Shown piece after piece: positions 6,530-13,749 of a stretch of DNA of 16,505 bases. A model generated the notes under the pieces. The model had not been told where the DNA came from, did not search any database, and worked only from the letters and a program-made list of their open reading frames with translations. Position 1 is the first letter of the stretch, and each line of letters opens with the position of its first letter. Source of the DNA: Sulfurospirillum sp. UBA1314 (GTDB lineage: Bacteria > Campylobacterota > Campylobacteria > Campylobacterales > Sulfurospirillaceae); assembly GCA_002307095.1 (NCBI GenBank), contig DBTO01000227.1:4827-21331 (forward strand), given 5' to 3'. Position numbers and translations under genes: made by a program.

Positions 6530-7851
6530 ATTTAACACCCAAACAAACCGTTGCCTATTTGGATGAGTATATCATCGGACAGTTTAATGCTAAAAAAGCC
6601 ATCGCTATTGCGCTTCGCAATCGTTACCGAAGGCTCAAACTTGAAGGGGAAATGGCTGAAGAGGTCATGCCCAAAAACATCTTGATGATCGGCTCAACCG
6701 GTGTAGGAAAAACTGAGATCGCACGTCGTATGGCAAAAATGCTCTCTTTACCGTTTGTCAAAGTAGAGGCGAGTAAATACACTGAAGTGGGTTTTGTCGG
6801 ACGCGATGTCGAGTCGATGGTGAGAGATCTGATGATGGCATCCATCAACCTTGTTAAAACCGAACACAAAGAGAAAAATCAAGATGATATTGCTTTACAT
6901 GTAGAAAAAACGATCATCGAAAAACTGCTTCCTCCACTTCCAAAAGGTGTGAGCGAAGAGAAAAAAGCAGATTATGAAAAAAGCTATGAGAAGATGCTCC
7001 AACGACTTCACGATGGCGAACTGGATGATTTGAAAATTGAAGTCGAAATTTCTCAAAACAGCAGCGATTTAGGCGACTCTTCTTTGCCTCCTGAGATGAT
7101 CAAAGTACAAGAGTCTTTTATTAAGATTTTAGGTTCAGGTCAAAATAACATCAAAAAAGAGATGAAAGTCAAAGATGCCAAAGAGGCACTTAAAATCGAA
7201 GCAAGCGAAAAACTTTTGGACATGGAAGCGGTGAAAAGCGAAGCCAGAGAACGCGCTCAAAATGGTGGTATTATTTTCATTGACGAAATCGATAAAATTG
7301 CCGTAAGTTCTTCACAATCGCACCGCAGTGATCCAAGCAAAGAAGGCGTTCAACGCGATCTTCTGCCTATCGTGGAAGGCAGCGATGTCAATACCAAATA
7401 CGGAAGCATTAAAACCGACCATATCCTTTTTATCTCAGCAGGTGCGTTTCATGTGAGCAAACCCAGTGATCTCATCCCTGAGCTTCAAGGTCGTTTTCCC
7501 CTTCGTGTGGAGCTTAGCTCACTCACAGAAGAGGTGCTTTACAAAATTTTAACCCAACCCAAAAACTCTCTGTTACGTCAATACCAAGCTCTTTTAAAAA
7601 CCGAAGGTGTTGAGCTTATTTTTGAGGATGATGCCATTGCTTCGATTGCAAAAATTGCACAGATCACCAATGAAAAAACTGAAGATATCGGAGCACGTAG
7701 ATTGCATACGATTATCGAAAAAGTTTTAGAAGACATCAGTTACACCGCCGATGAGCATGCAGGTGAAACCTTACATGTAAGCAAAGCACTTGTCCATGAA
7801 AAGCTTGATGCCATCGTTGAGAGCGAAGATAGCAGCCGCTATATTTTATAA
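6526..7851 (+). CDS. hslU: ATP-dependent protease ATPase subunit HslU
   Basis: HslU (ClpY) is the AAA+ unfoldase ring that feeds substrates into HslV. The 441-residue product is full length: Walker A GSTGVGKT (56-63), pore loop GFVG (89-92), inserted I-domain (about 110-245), Walker B IIFIDEID (249-256), arginine finger in LQGRFPLR (R323), sensor 2 GARRLH (389-394) and the C-terminal RYIL tail that docks into HslV. The pore loop has phenylalanine where E. coli has tyrosine, keeping an aromatic residue. The ATG overlaps the hslV stop. It carries one exact and one near-exact copy of the TTACATGTAA palindrome. Confidence 0.97.
   Translation: MNLTPKQTVAYLDEYIIGQFNAKKAIAIALRNRYRRLKLEGEMAEEVMPKNILMIGSTGVGKTEIARRMAKMLSLPFVKVEASKYTEVGFVGRDVESMVRDLMMASINLVKTEHKEKNQDDIALHVEKTIIEKLLPPLPKGVSEEKKADYEKSYEKMLQRLHDGELDDLKIEVEISQNSSDLGDSSLPPEMIKVQESFIKILGSGQNNIKKEMKVKDAKEALKIEASEKLLDMEAVKSEARERAQNGGIIFIDEIDKIAVSSSQSHRSDPSKEGVQRDLLPIVEGSDVNTKYGSIKTDHILFISAGAFHVSKPSDLIPELQGRFPLRVELSSLTEEVLYKILTQPKNSLLRQYQALLKTEGVELIFEDDAIASIAKIAQITNEKTEDIGARRLHTIIEKVLEDISYTADEHAGETLHVSKALVHEKLDAIVESEDSSRYIL
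6895..6904. repeat. TTACATGTAG, one-mismatch copy of the palindrome (in hslU)
   Basis: Nine of ten positions match TTACATGTAA. It encodes Leu-His-Val in ALHVE (HslU residues 124-126). The mismatch is forced by the following glutamate codon, which must begin with G. Confidence 0.7.
7771..7780. repeat. TTACATGTAA palindrome, copy 5 (in hslU)
   Basis: Exact copy, 12-bp palindrome with its flanking C/G. It encodes Leu-His-Val in TLHVS (HslU residues 416-418). Confidence 0.9.
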
Positions 7852-7865
7852 AGAAAAGAAGCACA

Positions 7866-8756
7866 ATGAACGAAAAAACAAAAACAGGGTACGTTGCCGT
7901 TATTGGTAGACCCAATGCGGGTAAAAGTTCCCTACTCAACTGGCTTGTCGGCGAAAAACTGGCGATGGTTTCGCATAAAGCCAACGCGACACGAAAGCGT
8001 CTTAATATCATTGCGATGTATGAAAACACCCAAATAATTTTTATTGACACGCCTGGTATTCACGAGCAAGAACGCCTTTTAAATCAATTTATGCTCGAAG
8101 AGGCGATGAAAGCGATGGGAGATTGTGATCTTATCCTTTTCTTAGCGCCTGCAAGTGATACCCTTCAAAATTATATTGATTTTTTAGCGCTCAATAAAGC
8201 CAATATTCCCCATATGGTTCTTCTTACAAAAACGGATAGCATTTCGCAAACAGCTCTTTTTGATAAAATCACAGAATACCAAGCGTATCAAGATAAATTT
8301 GTAGCCCTTATTCCTGTTTCGGTTAAAAAAGGAATCTCACAATCCTATCTTTTAGAAGCGATCTCCAAATTTATGCCCGAACATCCTTACCTTTATGATC
8401 CTGAAATCCTCACAACAGAGCGTGCTCGCGATATTTACAAAGAACTGATACGAGAAGCTATTTTCGAGAATACCAGCGATGAAATTCCTTATTTTGCAGA
8501 TGTTATCATCGATAAAGTCGATGAAAAAGAGACAATCGATAATATTTATGCTACTATTATTGTCGACAAAAAAAGCCAAAAAGGTATTATGATTGGCAAA
8601 GAGGGTCAAACCATTAAAAGAATCGGCTCTAGCGCACGTTTACTGATTGAATCACTGTCACAAAAACGTGTCTTTTTGAAACTTGTTGTGGTCGTTAAAC
8701 AAGGTTGGAGTCAAGATAAAGAAATGTTGAAGAAAATTGGTTATATAGTAGAATAA
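7866..8756 (+). CDS. era: GTPase Era
   Basis: Era is an essential GTPase that binds the 3' end of 16S rRNA during 30S assembly. In the 296-residue product the GTPase domain carries G1 GRPNAGKS (14-21), a G2 region with ATRKR (41-45), G3 DTPG (61-64), G4 TKTD (121-124) and a G5-like SVKKG (152-156). The C-terminal KH domain has GKEGQTIKRIGSSAR (244-258). G4 reads TKxD instead of the usual NKxD, a substitution known in other GTPases such as EngB/YihA, so guanine binding is probably kept. It begins 14 bases after hslU with only a weak purine stretch ahead and closes the housekeeping operon. Confidence 0.96.
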   Translation: MNEKTKTGYVAVIGRPNAGKSSLLNWLVGEKLAMVSHKANATRKRLNIIAMYENTQIIFIDTPGIHEQERLLNQFMLEEAMKAMGDCDLILFLAPASDTLQNYIDFLALNKANIPHMVLLTKTDSISQTALFDKITEYQAYQDKFVALIPVSVKKGISQSYLLEAISKFMPEHPYLYDPEILTTERARDIYKELIREAIFENTSDEIPYFADVIIDKVDEKETIDNIYATIIVDKKSQKGIMIGKEGQTIKRIGSSARLLIESLSQKRVFLKLVVVVKQGWSQDKEMLKKIGYIVE

Positions 8757-8792
8757 AGTAATTGTAATTCATTGTCATCATACTGAAATAAA

Positions 8793-8820
8793 GTCATTGT
8801 ATTATCATCGATACAATGAC
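8793..8820. promoter_or_regulatory. Perfect inverted repeat overlapping the promoter of the pilus/transformation cluster
   Basis: GTCATTGTAT (8793-8802) and ATACAATGAC (8811-8820) are perfect inverted repeats around an 8-base loop. A further TCATTGT lies upstream near 8769. The repeat spans the interval between TTGTAT (8797-8802) and GATAAT (8821-8826), so a dimeric regulator binding here would cover the promoter. Alternatively it could fold as a weak AU-rich terminator of era, followed by GATAATTTTT. Confidence 0.5.
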
Positions 8821-8826
8821 GATAAT
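8797..8826 (+). promoter_or_regulatory. Candidate sigma-70 promoter for the pilus/transformation cluster
   Basis: TTGTAT (8797-8802) and GATAAT (8821-8826) are separated by 18 bases, followed by an A/T-rich stretch and the AAGAGG ribosome binding site at 8838-8843. The predicted leader is about 20 bases. A second -10-like TATTAT sits at 8800-8805. The 95-base gap after era is the largest in the plus-strand run, which supports a new transcript starting here. Confidence 0.4.
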
Positions 8827-8851
8827 TTTTAAAATAAAAGAGGTTTTAAAA

Positions 8852-10378
8852 ATGGCTGTACCTGAGAATAAACGTTATAGCTCAGAAATCGTATCTATAG
8901 ACCCTTTATCACTTGTCTCTTATTCCTACTCTAAAAATGAAATCAAACTTAATAAGCTCGAAAAGAGTGATAAAAATGCTTTTTTTATCTCCTATCTTCA
9001 AACACGTGATGTTATTAGTGCTACAATAGATATCAGTCGTAACATCCCTGATAGTGATTTTAAAGATGCCATAGAGATTAAAGTCTATGATGAATTAGCG
9101 CTTGATTCAGCGGTTGAATATGTCATTAGCTACATTGAAACGGAGTCAAAAGATGCGAAGAATCGCTCATTTAATGTTTTTATTATTGATGCGACCCTTA
9201 TTCATTCAAAGCTAACACCCATCAAAGAAAAAACGCGTTATATTGACTATGTTACAACCGCACCTTTTCTTATTAAGGCACTTTACCGCAAAAACTTTAT
9301 TGAAGCAGAAGGCACACACTGTTTTGTCTATTTTCAAAAATCAGATGCTTTTTTAGCCATCTATAAAAATGGTGAATATATTTACTCAAAATCTTTACAC
9401 TATTCTCTAAAAGAGATCAATGAAAAATTTTGCGAACTTATTGGCGAGCGAATTGATGAAGATGATTTTTATAAACTTCTGACAAATGAAGGACTCAGAG
9501 CAACAAACAGCCAACACCAACAGAGTTTAATGCAACTTTTCGGCGAAATCTTTTTATACATTAGTGATGTTTTAGTCTTTACGAAACGCTCTTACAATAT
9601 TGATTTTATTGATCGTATCTATTTAGGCTCAGAAATTGGCTCTTTTTCTGGCATTGAAGAGTATGGAAAGAGCTATCTAGGGCTTGAATCATTTGAGTTT
9701 AATTTTAGTATTGCTATTAATTCAAAAGAGTGGTACATTGATCAAATTCATATTTTAATGATGCTAAGTTCTCAACTCTACATTGAAAATCCAGATGACA
9801 CACTTAACTTTTCGATCTACAAAAGACCTCCTCCCCTTAAATACAGAGCTTCAGGTAAACTTCTTGGAATTTTAGCGGCAAGTATTGTCTTTAGTCTTGC
9901 CTATCCAGCCTATCAGTTTGCGTATCACTCTTTTTTAAGCCTGAAAGCAGCAAAAGAAACCAGTGAATACAATGATCTTTATGTAAAAACATCTGATATT
10001 AGGCAGCAATTAGCACTCTTAAAAGTTGAAAAAGAAAAAGTTGACACCTTAGTCAATAATGAAACAACAAAGTTTGAATTTCGCAAAAAACTTCTCAGTG
10101 AAATCTATAATAAAAAGATATCGTATCCAATGAAAGCGTTGATGCTTTTAGAGATTTTTCAACTTTCAAACCAAAATGGATGTAAAGTTGAAGCGATAGA
10201 GTTTAAGAAAAGACAACTCAACTTTTTTATCCAAAATCAAAGTGAAAAGAAAATTACTGAATTTATCAAAGACTTAACGGCTTTGAAAAAATATAAAATC
10301 AATACTGAAAAAATTATTCAGGATGACAAAATCAAACTCTATACCAGTAAAATCTCCATAGGATTGAATGATGAATAG
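8852..10378 (+). CDS. GspL-like pilus/secretion assembly protein (PilM-like plus PilN-like regions)
   Basis: The 508-residue protein has a large cytoplasmic part (1-335), one transmembrane helix (about 336-358), a charged coiled coil (about 362-405) and a periplasmic domain (about 410-508). That is the GspL plan: an actin-like PilM-type domain joined to a PilN-type segment. Motif conservation with named families is poor, so the call rests on this architecture and on the PilO-like gene that follows. GspL/PilMN proteins link the assembly ATPase to the inner-membrane alignment complex. I place the start at ATG 8852, 8 bases after AAGAGG (8838-8843); the upstream in-frame ATG at 8816 falls inside the promoter/inverted repeat. 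A similar gene downstream of era in C. jejuni (Cj0660c) is recalled but unchecked. Confidence 0.75.
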   Translation: MAVPENKRYSSEIVSIDPLSLVSYSYSKNEIKLNKLEKSDKNAFFISYLQTRDVISATIDISRNIPDSDFKDAIEIKVYDELALDSAVEYVISYIETESKDAKNRSFNVFIIDATLIHSKLTPIKEKTRYIDYVTTAPFLIKALYRKNFIEAEGTHCFVYFQKSDAFLAIYKNGEYIYSKSLHYSLKEINEKFCELIGERIDEDDFYKLLTNEGLRATNSQHQQSLMQLFGEIFLYISDVLVFTKRSYNIDFIDRIYLGSEIGSFSGIEEYGKSYLGLESFEFNFSIAINSKEWYIDQIHILMMLSSQLYIENPDDTLNFSIYKRPPPLKYRASGKLLGILAASIVFSLAYPAYQFAYHSFLSLKAAKETSEYNDLYVKTSDIRQQLALLKVEKEKVDTLVNNETTKFEFRKKLLSEIYNKKISYPMKALMLLEIFQLSNQNGCKVEAIEFKKRQLNFFIQNQSEKKITEFIKDLTALKKYKINTEKIIQDDKIKLYTSKISIGLNDE

Positions 10379-11021
10379 TATTGATACGCTTTTGGATAAA
10401 ATTGATCTCTATTTTCAGGGTAAAAAAAGTAGTGAAACGTATCTTCTTTTTGCTATGGCTTTTGTGTTGGTTGGTTTTTTATTTTACAGTTACCTCTTCC
10501 CTGTGACTGAAAAAATGCTCAACCAAACGATGCGCAATGCCAAAGAAGTTGAAAAAAAGCTTCACGATGAACAAGCGTATCTAGCGTCTGTCTCAAGAGA
10601 TGGTGATGCGACATTTTTGATTCGGAAAGTAAAATCTGATATCGAGAATGCCAAACTTCTTTTAGAAAAAACCACCTATACCAATGCGTACGTTGATAAT
10701 AAACTTAAAGAGTTATCGTATTTATTGTTTAATGACGAAAACTGGGCAAAATTTCTGAACTCAATTGCACAATTGGCACAAAAATATTCCGTTCGTATCA
10801 AAGTGATTGAAAATAAAATCAATGAACCGAGTATTCAGAAAATAGAACAAATTTTAACCCTCAAAGTTGACTTTACAGGTTCTTTCGCCAATACAATGAA
10901 ATTTATGAATGCCATTGAAGAGAGCGAATTGGTCGTTGATATTTATGAACTAAACTGTACTGCTCGTAATAAAAATATTGAAGGACAATTTGACATTGCT
11001 GTTTGGGGGATGAAATATTGA
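10371..11021 (+). CDS. PilO/GspM-like inner-membrane assembly protein
   Basis: A 216-residue bitopic protein: short cytoplasmic N-terminus, transmembrane helix at about 24-42, long coiled coil (about 45-105) and a C-terminal periplasmic ferredoxin-like region. Its segment ILTLKVDFTGSF..F.NAIEES..VVDIYEL (161-194) has the pattern typical of PilO/MshJ. With the upstream GspL-like protein it should form the heterodimeric inner-membrane alignment complex. Two ATGs compete, 10368 and 10371; the second has better spacing (7 bases) from AGGA (10360-10363). The start overlaps the previous gene's stop by 8 bases. Sequence similarity in this family is always low, so the call rests on topology, pattern and position. 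Confidence 0.75.
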   Translation: MNSIDTLLDKIDLYFQGKKSSETYLLFAMAFVLVGFLFYSYLFPVTEKMLNQTMRNAKEVEKKLHDEQAYLASVSRDGDATFLIRKVKSDIENAKLLLEKTTYTNAYVDNKLKELSYLLFNDENWAKFLNSIAQLAQKYSVRIKVIENKINEPSIQKIEQILTLKVDFTGSFANTMKFMNAIEESELVVDIYELNCTARNKNIEGQFDIAVWGMKY

Positions 11022-11446
11022 AAACATTACTAAAAACAGTCTCATGGTTGTGTGTTTGTGTGATACTTCTAAATGCCAAAGAAAACCTATCGTTAGGCAG
11101 TGAAGTTAAAGAGTATGACAAAATTTTTGAGCGGATTGCAGAACGAAGAGCTGGTGCAGATGTTGTCATGATCGATAAGCTTGATAACCCTTTTATTGGG
11201 GTGAGTGCAGATCAAAATGGTAGTGATCTTAATGGAACAGCCCAAACCATTGTTTATACTTTAGAAGCAACTTTTGATCAAAAAGCAAAAATCAATGGAA
11301 ATTGGTATAAGAAAAATGATACGGTTGGTTCGTTTAAGCTTATAAAAATTGCACATAATAGTGTTATTCTTCAAAATGAAATTGAAAAAAAAGAACTTGT
11401 AATAAGGACAAAAGATGAGAGCAATGTTAAAATATTTTCCAAATAA
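11018..11446 (+). CDS. PilP/GspC-like periplasmic protein (CtsR-like position)
   Basis: A 142-residue exported protein. Residues 1-20 form a signal peptide or anchor (MKTLLK, a hydrophobic core, then LLNA before KEN). After a charged helix (28-47) and NPFIG (57-61), residues 78-130 form a small beta domain (YTLEATF..KAKINGNWYKKNDTVGSFKLIKI..NSVILQ), the pattern of GspC/PilP homology regions that contact secretins. It lies directly before the secretin gene, as ctsR does before ctsD in C. jejuni as I recall. I place the start at TTG 11018: it overlaps the previous stop as TTGA and has GGGGGA (11005-11010) 7 bases ahead. An earlier in-frame TTG at 11003 lacks such a site. Confidence 0.7.
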   Translation: MKTLLKTVSWLCVCVILLNAKENLSLGSEVKEYDKIFERIAERRAGADVVMIDKLDNPFIGVSADQNGSDLNGTAQTIVYTLEATFDQKAKINGNWYKKNDTVGSFKLIKIAHNSVILQNEIEKKELVIRTKDESNVKIFSK

Positions 11447-12947
11447 CATTATTTCAATAGCAGCGATATTGGCTATCGCTCTTTCACCCATTCACGCTGC
11501 TGAAAAAAGCAAAGCATGTGAATATCGCACTTTCAATATTAAAACAAATAACAAAGCAACAGGTGCAGAACTGCTTGGAGAGCTTGCAGAAGTCTGCGAC
11601 TTTAGTATTGTGGTTAAAGATACCGAAGCAGAAAAAGCGCTTGCAAAAAACTTAAATGGTGTTAATATTAAAAATCTTTCTTTAGATGAAGTTTTTCAAC
11701 TTGTCATTCAAGATAATGATCTTTTTTATGTTTATGATAAAAACTATTTGAAAATTTCGGCGCTTAGTACAAAATCTTTTAAAGTGGACTATATCTCTTC
11801 CATCCGTGAAGGAAAAGCCGTTATTAACGCTTCAGTAGATGCAACTCCTGTTGAATCTACCGGCAGTGGTACCAAAAACACAACATCTCAAAGTCAAAAC
11901 TCTATCTCATCAAATGAATCATTCGATTTTTGGAAAACAATTTCAACCGAACTCACCTCTGTCCTCAATACAGGTGGAGAGAGTTATAAAACAGCGGCTC
12001 CCATCATCAATGCAAATGCTGGTATGATCACCGTTACAGCAACGAAAAAACAGTTGGATCGCGTCTCTGACTATATCGATCTCTTGAAAGATAGACTCCA
12101 TAGACAAGTCCTTATTGATGTCTCTATTATCTCCGTGGCGCTTAGCAGCACTAACAAAACTGGCGTTGATTGGAGTAAATTTCAGCTTAGTATCAATAGT
12201 ACTTCAATGTTTAATAATAGTAACAATCTTAATGCTTACCATACCGCACCATATACTGCAGTAGGAGCGAATGATGCTCTTACTGGTAACTCGGCTGTTA
12301 TGAATAATCTTACAGTAGTTAATGATGCTGTTTTCTCTGTTGCAGGAGTCATTGACTTTCTAGGTTCTAGTGGTGATACTAAAGTGATCTCTAGCCCAAA
12401 GGTATTAACCATGAATAATCAACAAGCACTGATTACGGTCGGTGACAATATCAATTATCGTATACCTGAAGATACAACCAATACAGCAACAACAACATCG
12501 ACGCTCACAACAACGTATACCAACTACTCGATTTTTATCGGAGTACTTCTCAATATTACGCCTGAAATATCAGAAGATAATGAAATTATTTTACGTATCA
12601 ACCCTTCTGTGAGTAACTTCAAATATTCGGACGATGATACAAAAACAACAACGCCTAGAGAAATTGCGCCAGATACTCAAGAGAAAAAACTCTCAACGGT
12701 TGTCAAAGTAAAAGATGGTAGCACGATTATATTAGGTGGTCTTATCGCTTCAACAAAAGGTAAAGATGAGAGTAGCGTTCCATTGCTCAGTAGTATTCCT
12801 CTCTTAGGTGAAGCATTTAAACACTCCACAGATACCCTCTCAACCAATGAGCTTGTTTTTGTCATTACCCCACGTATTATTGGTATCAAAGGCACGGATA
12901 AAGCAACACTTAAAGATCTTGGTTACAGTCAAAAAATATATGAATAA
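11415..12947 (+). CDS. Secretin (MshL/GspD family; CtsD-like)
   Basis: The outer-membrane pore through which a pilus, pseudopilus or DNA passes. The 510 residues comprise a signal peptide (1-28, ending SPIHA), an N-terminal STN/N0-like domain (about 38-118) with Cys34 and Cys61 as a possible disulfide, a Ser/Asn/Thr-rich linker (145-170), an N1-like region, and the C-terminal secretin core (about 230-490). The core includes KVISSPKVLTMNNQQALITVG (323-343), DGSTIILGGL (434-443) and the hallmark VPLLSSIPLLGEAF (455-468). There is no lipobox. AAGGA precedes ATG 11415 by 6 bases; the gene overlaps the previous one by 32 bases. MSHA MshL and Campylobacter CtsD are the nearest named relatives. Confidence 0.92.
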   Translation: MRAMLKYFPNNIISIAAILAIALSPIHAAEKSKACEYRTFNIKTNNKATGAELLGELAEVCDFSIVVKDTEAEKALAKNLNGVNIKNLSLDEVFQLVIQDNDLFYVYDKNYLKISALSTKSFKVDYISSIREGKAVINASVDATPVESTGSGTKNTTSQSQNSISSNESFDFWKTISTELTSVLNTGGESYKTAAPIINANAGMITVTATKKQLDRVSDYIDLLKDRLHRQVLIDVSIISVALSSTNKTGVDWSKFQLSINSTSMFNNSNNLNAYHTAPYTAVGANDALTGNSAVMNNLTVVNDAVFSVAGVIDFLGSSGDTKVISSPKVLTMNNQQALITVGDNINYRIPEDTTNTATTTSTLTTTYTNYSIFIGVLLNITPEISEDNEIILRINPSVSNFKYSDDDTKTTTPREIAPDTQEKKLSTVVKVKDGSTIILGGLIASTKGKDESSVPLLSSIPLLGEAFKHSTDTLSTNELVFVITPRIIGIKGTDKATLKDLGYSQKIYE

Positions 12948-13749
12948 CCAATACAGTGATCTTAAGACCATCTTTGTAGATGGTGAAATCTTCGATTATG
13001 TTAATTTAGATAAGTCTGCAACAACCTATAATAAATTGGTGCAGACACTTGATAAGCCTTTAAAACTCATTTTATTTTATGGAAAGCCTGGAACGGGTAA
13101 AACATTTTTACTTCAAAAAATCTATAATGATTTAAAGTCAAAAAAACGTATTATTTTTTTTCCACGTCCATTTTTTGAGGAAAAAATTTTGATTAAAGCG
13201 CTTTATGAACATATTTTTGGAAGAACTTCTCCCGAATTTTCAAATTATAATGAATTCTTAGCGCTTCTTGGTAAACACATTACTTCCACAGATCAAGCCA
13301 TTACGGTTTTGATCGATGAGGCACAGCTTTATCCAACAGATTTAATTGAAAAAATTCGTCTTATGGCAGATTCTAGGCTTTTTAAATTTTTATTTACCGT
13401 GCATAAGACTGAAAAAGAAGACGTTCTTGCAAAAGATTATTTTCAGACTCGTATTTGGGAAACAATCGAAATCGATAATGCATCACAAAGCGAAATTAAA
13501 ACGTATATTGAAAAAAAGCTTCTCTTTCATAATCGCTTTGAGTACCTAGGTCTTTTTAAAGAGAAGCACTATAAACTCATCGCAAAACTTACCGGTGGAA
13601 ATTTGAGAACCATTAATAAACTTTTATACAAACTCTTCGAAATCTTGGAATATTACGACGAGAATAAACCCTCTGAAATTAAAAGTAACGCTTTACATGT
13701 AAAATATCTTGAGATGGCTGGCATTAGTTTAGGAATGATCCATGCTTAA
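12940..13749 (+). CDS. ExeA/MshM-type AAA ATPase (CtsP-like)
   Basis: A 269-residue P-loop ATPase with Walker A GKPGTGKT (48-55), Walker B VLIDEAQ (123-129) and the C-terminal lid TGGNLRTINKLL (218-229) typical of the ExeA/MshM group. Unlike ExeA/GspA it has no transmembrane segment and no peptidoglycan-binding domain, so it is cytosolic or peripheral. In C. jejuni the NTP-binding CtsP is required for transformation and, as I recall, binds membrane protein CtsX; the next gene here encodes a bitopic protein. I place the start at ATG 12940, overlapping the secretin stop by 8 bases. The frame is open 44 codons further upstream, but only as secretin overlap. No strong ribosome binding site is visible, implying coupling. 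Confidence 0.87.
   Translation: MNNQYSDLKTIFVDGEIFDYVNLDKSATTYNKLVQTLDKPLKLILFYGKPGTGKTFLLQKIYNDLKSKKRIIFFPRPFFEEKILIKALYEHIFGRTSPEFSNYNEFLALLGKHITSTDQAITVLIDEAQLYPTDLIEKIRLMADSRLFKFLFTVHKTEKEDVLAKDYFQTRIWETIEIDNASQSEIKTYIEKKLLFHNRFEYLGLFKEKHYKLIAKLTGGNLRTINKLLYKLFEILEYYDENKPSEIKSNALHVKYLEMAGISLGMIHA
13693..13702. repeat. TTACATGTAA palindrome, copy 6 (in the ExeA/MshM-like ATPase gene)
   Basis: Exact copy, extended to TTTACATGTAAA. It encodes Leu-His-Val in ALHVK (residues 252-254 of the ATPase). It is the only copy in the pilus/transformation cluster. Confidence 0.9.

Noticed and set aside
12808..12939. 44-codon N-terminal extension of the ExeA/MshM-like ATPase overlapping the secretin gene
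   Set aside because: It overlaps the conserved secretin C-terminus in another frame and does not resemble an ATPase N-terminus.
13154..13161. T8 run in the ExeA/MshM-like ATPase gene as a slippage site
   Set aside because: The frame is intact on both sides and encodes a normal beta strand (RIIFFP); such runs are expected in AT-rich DNA.
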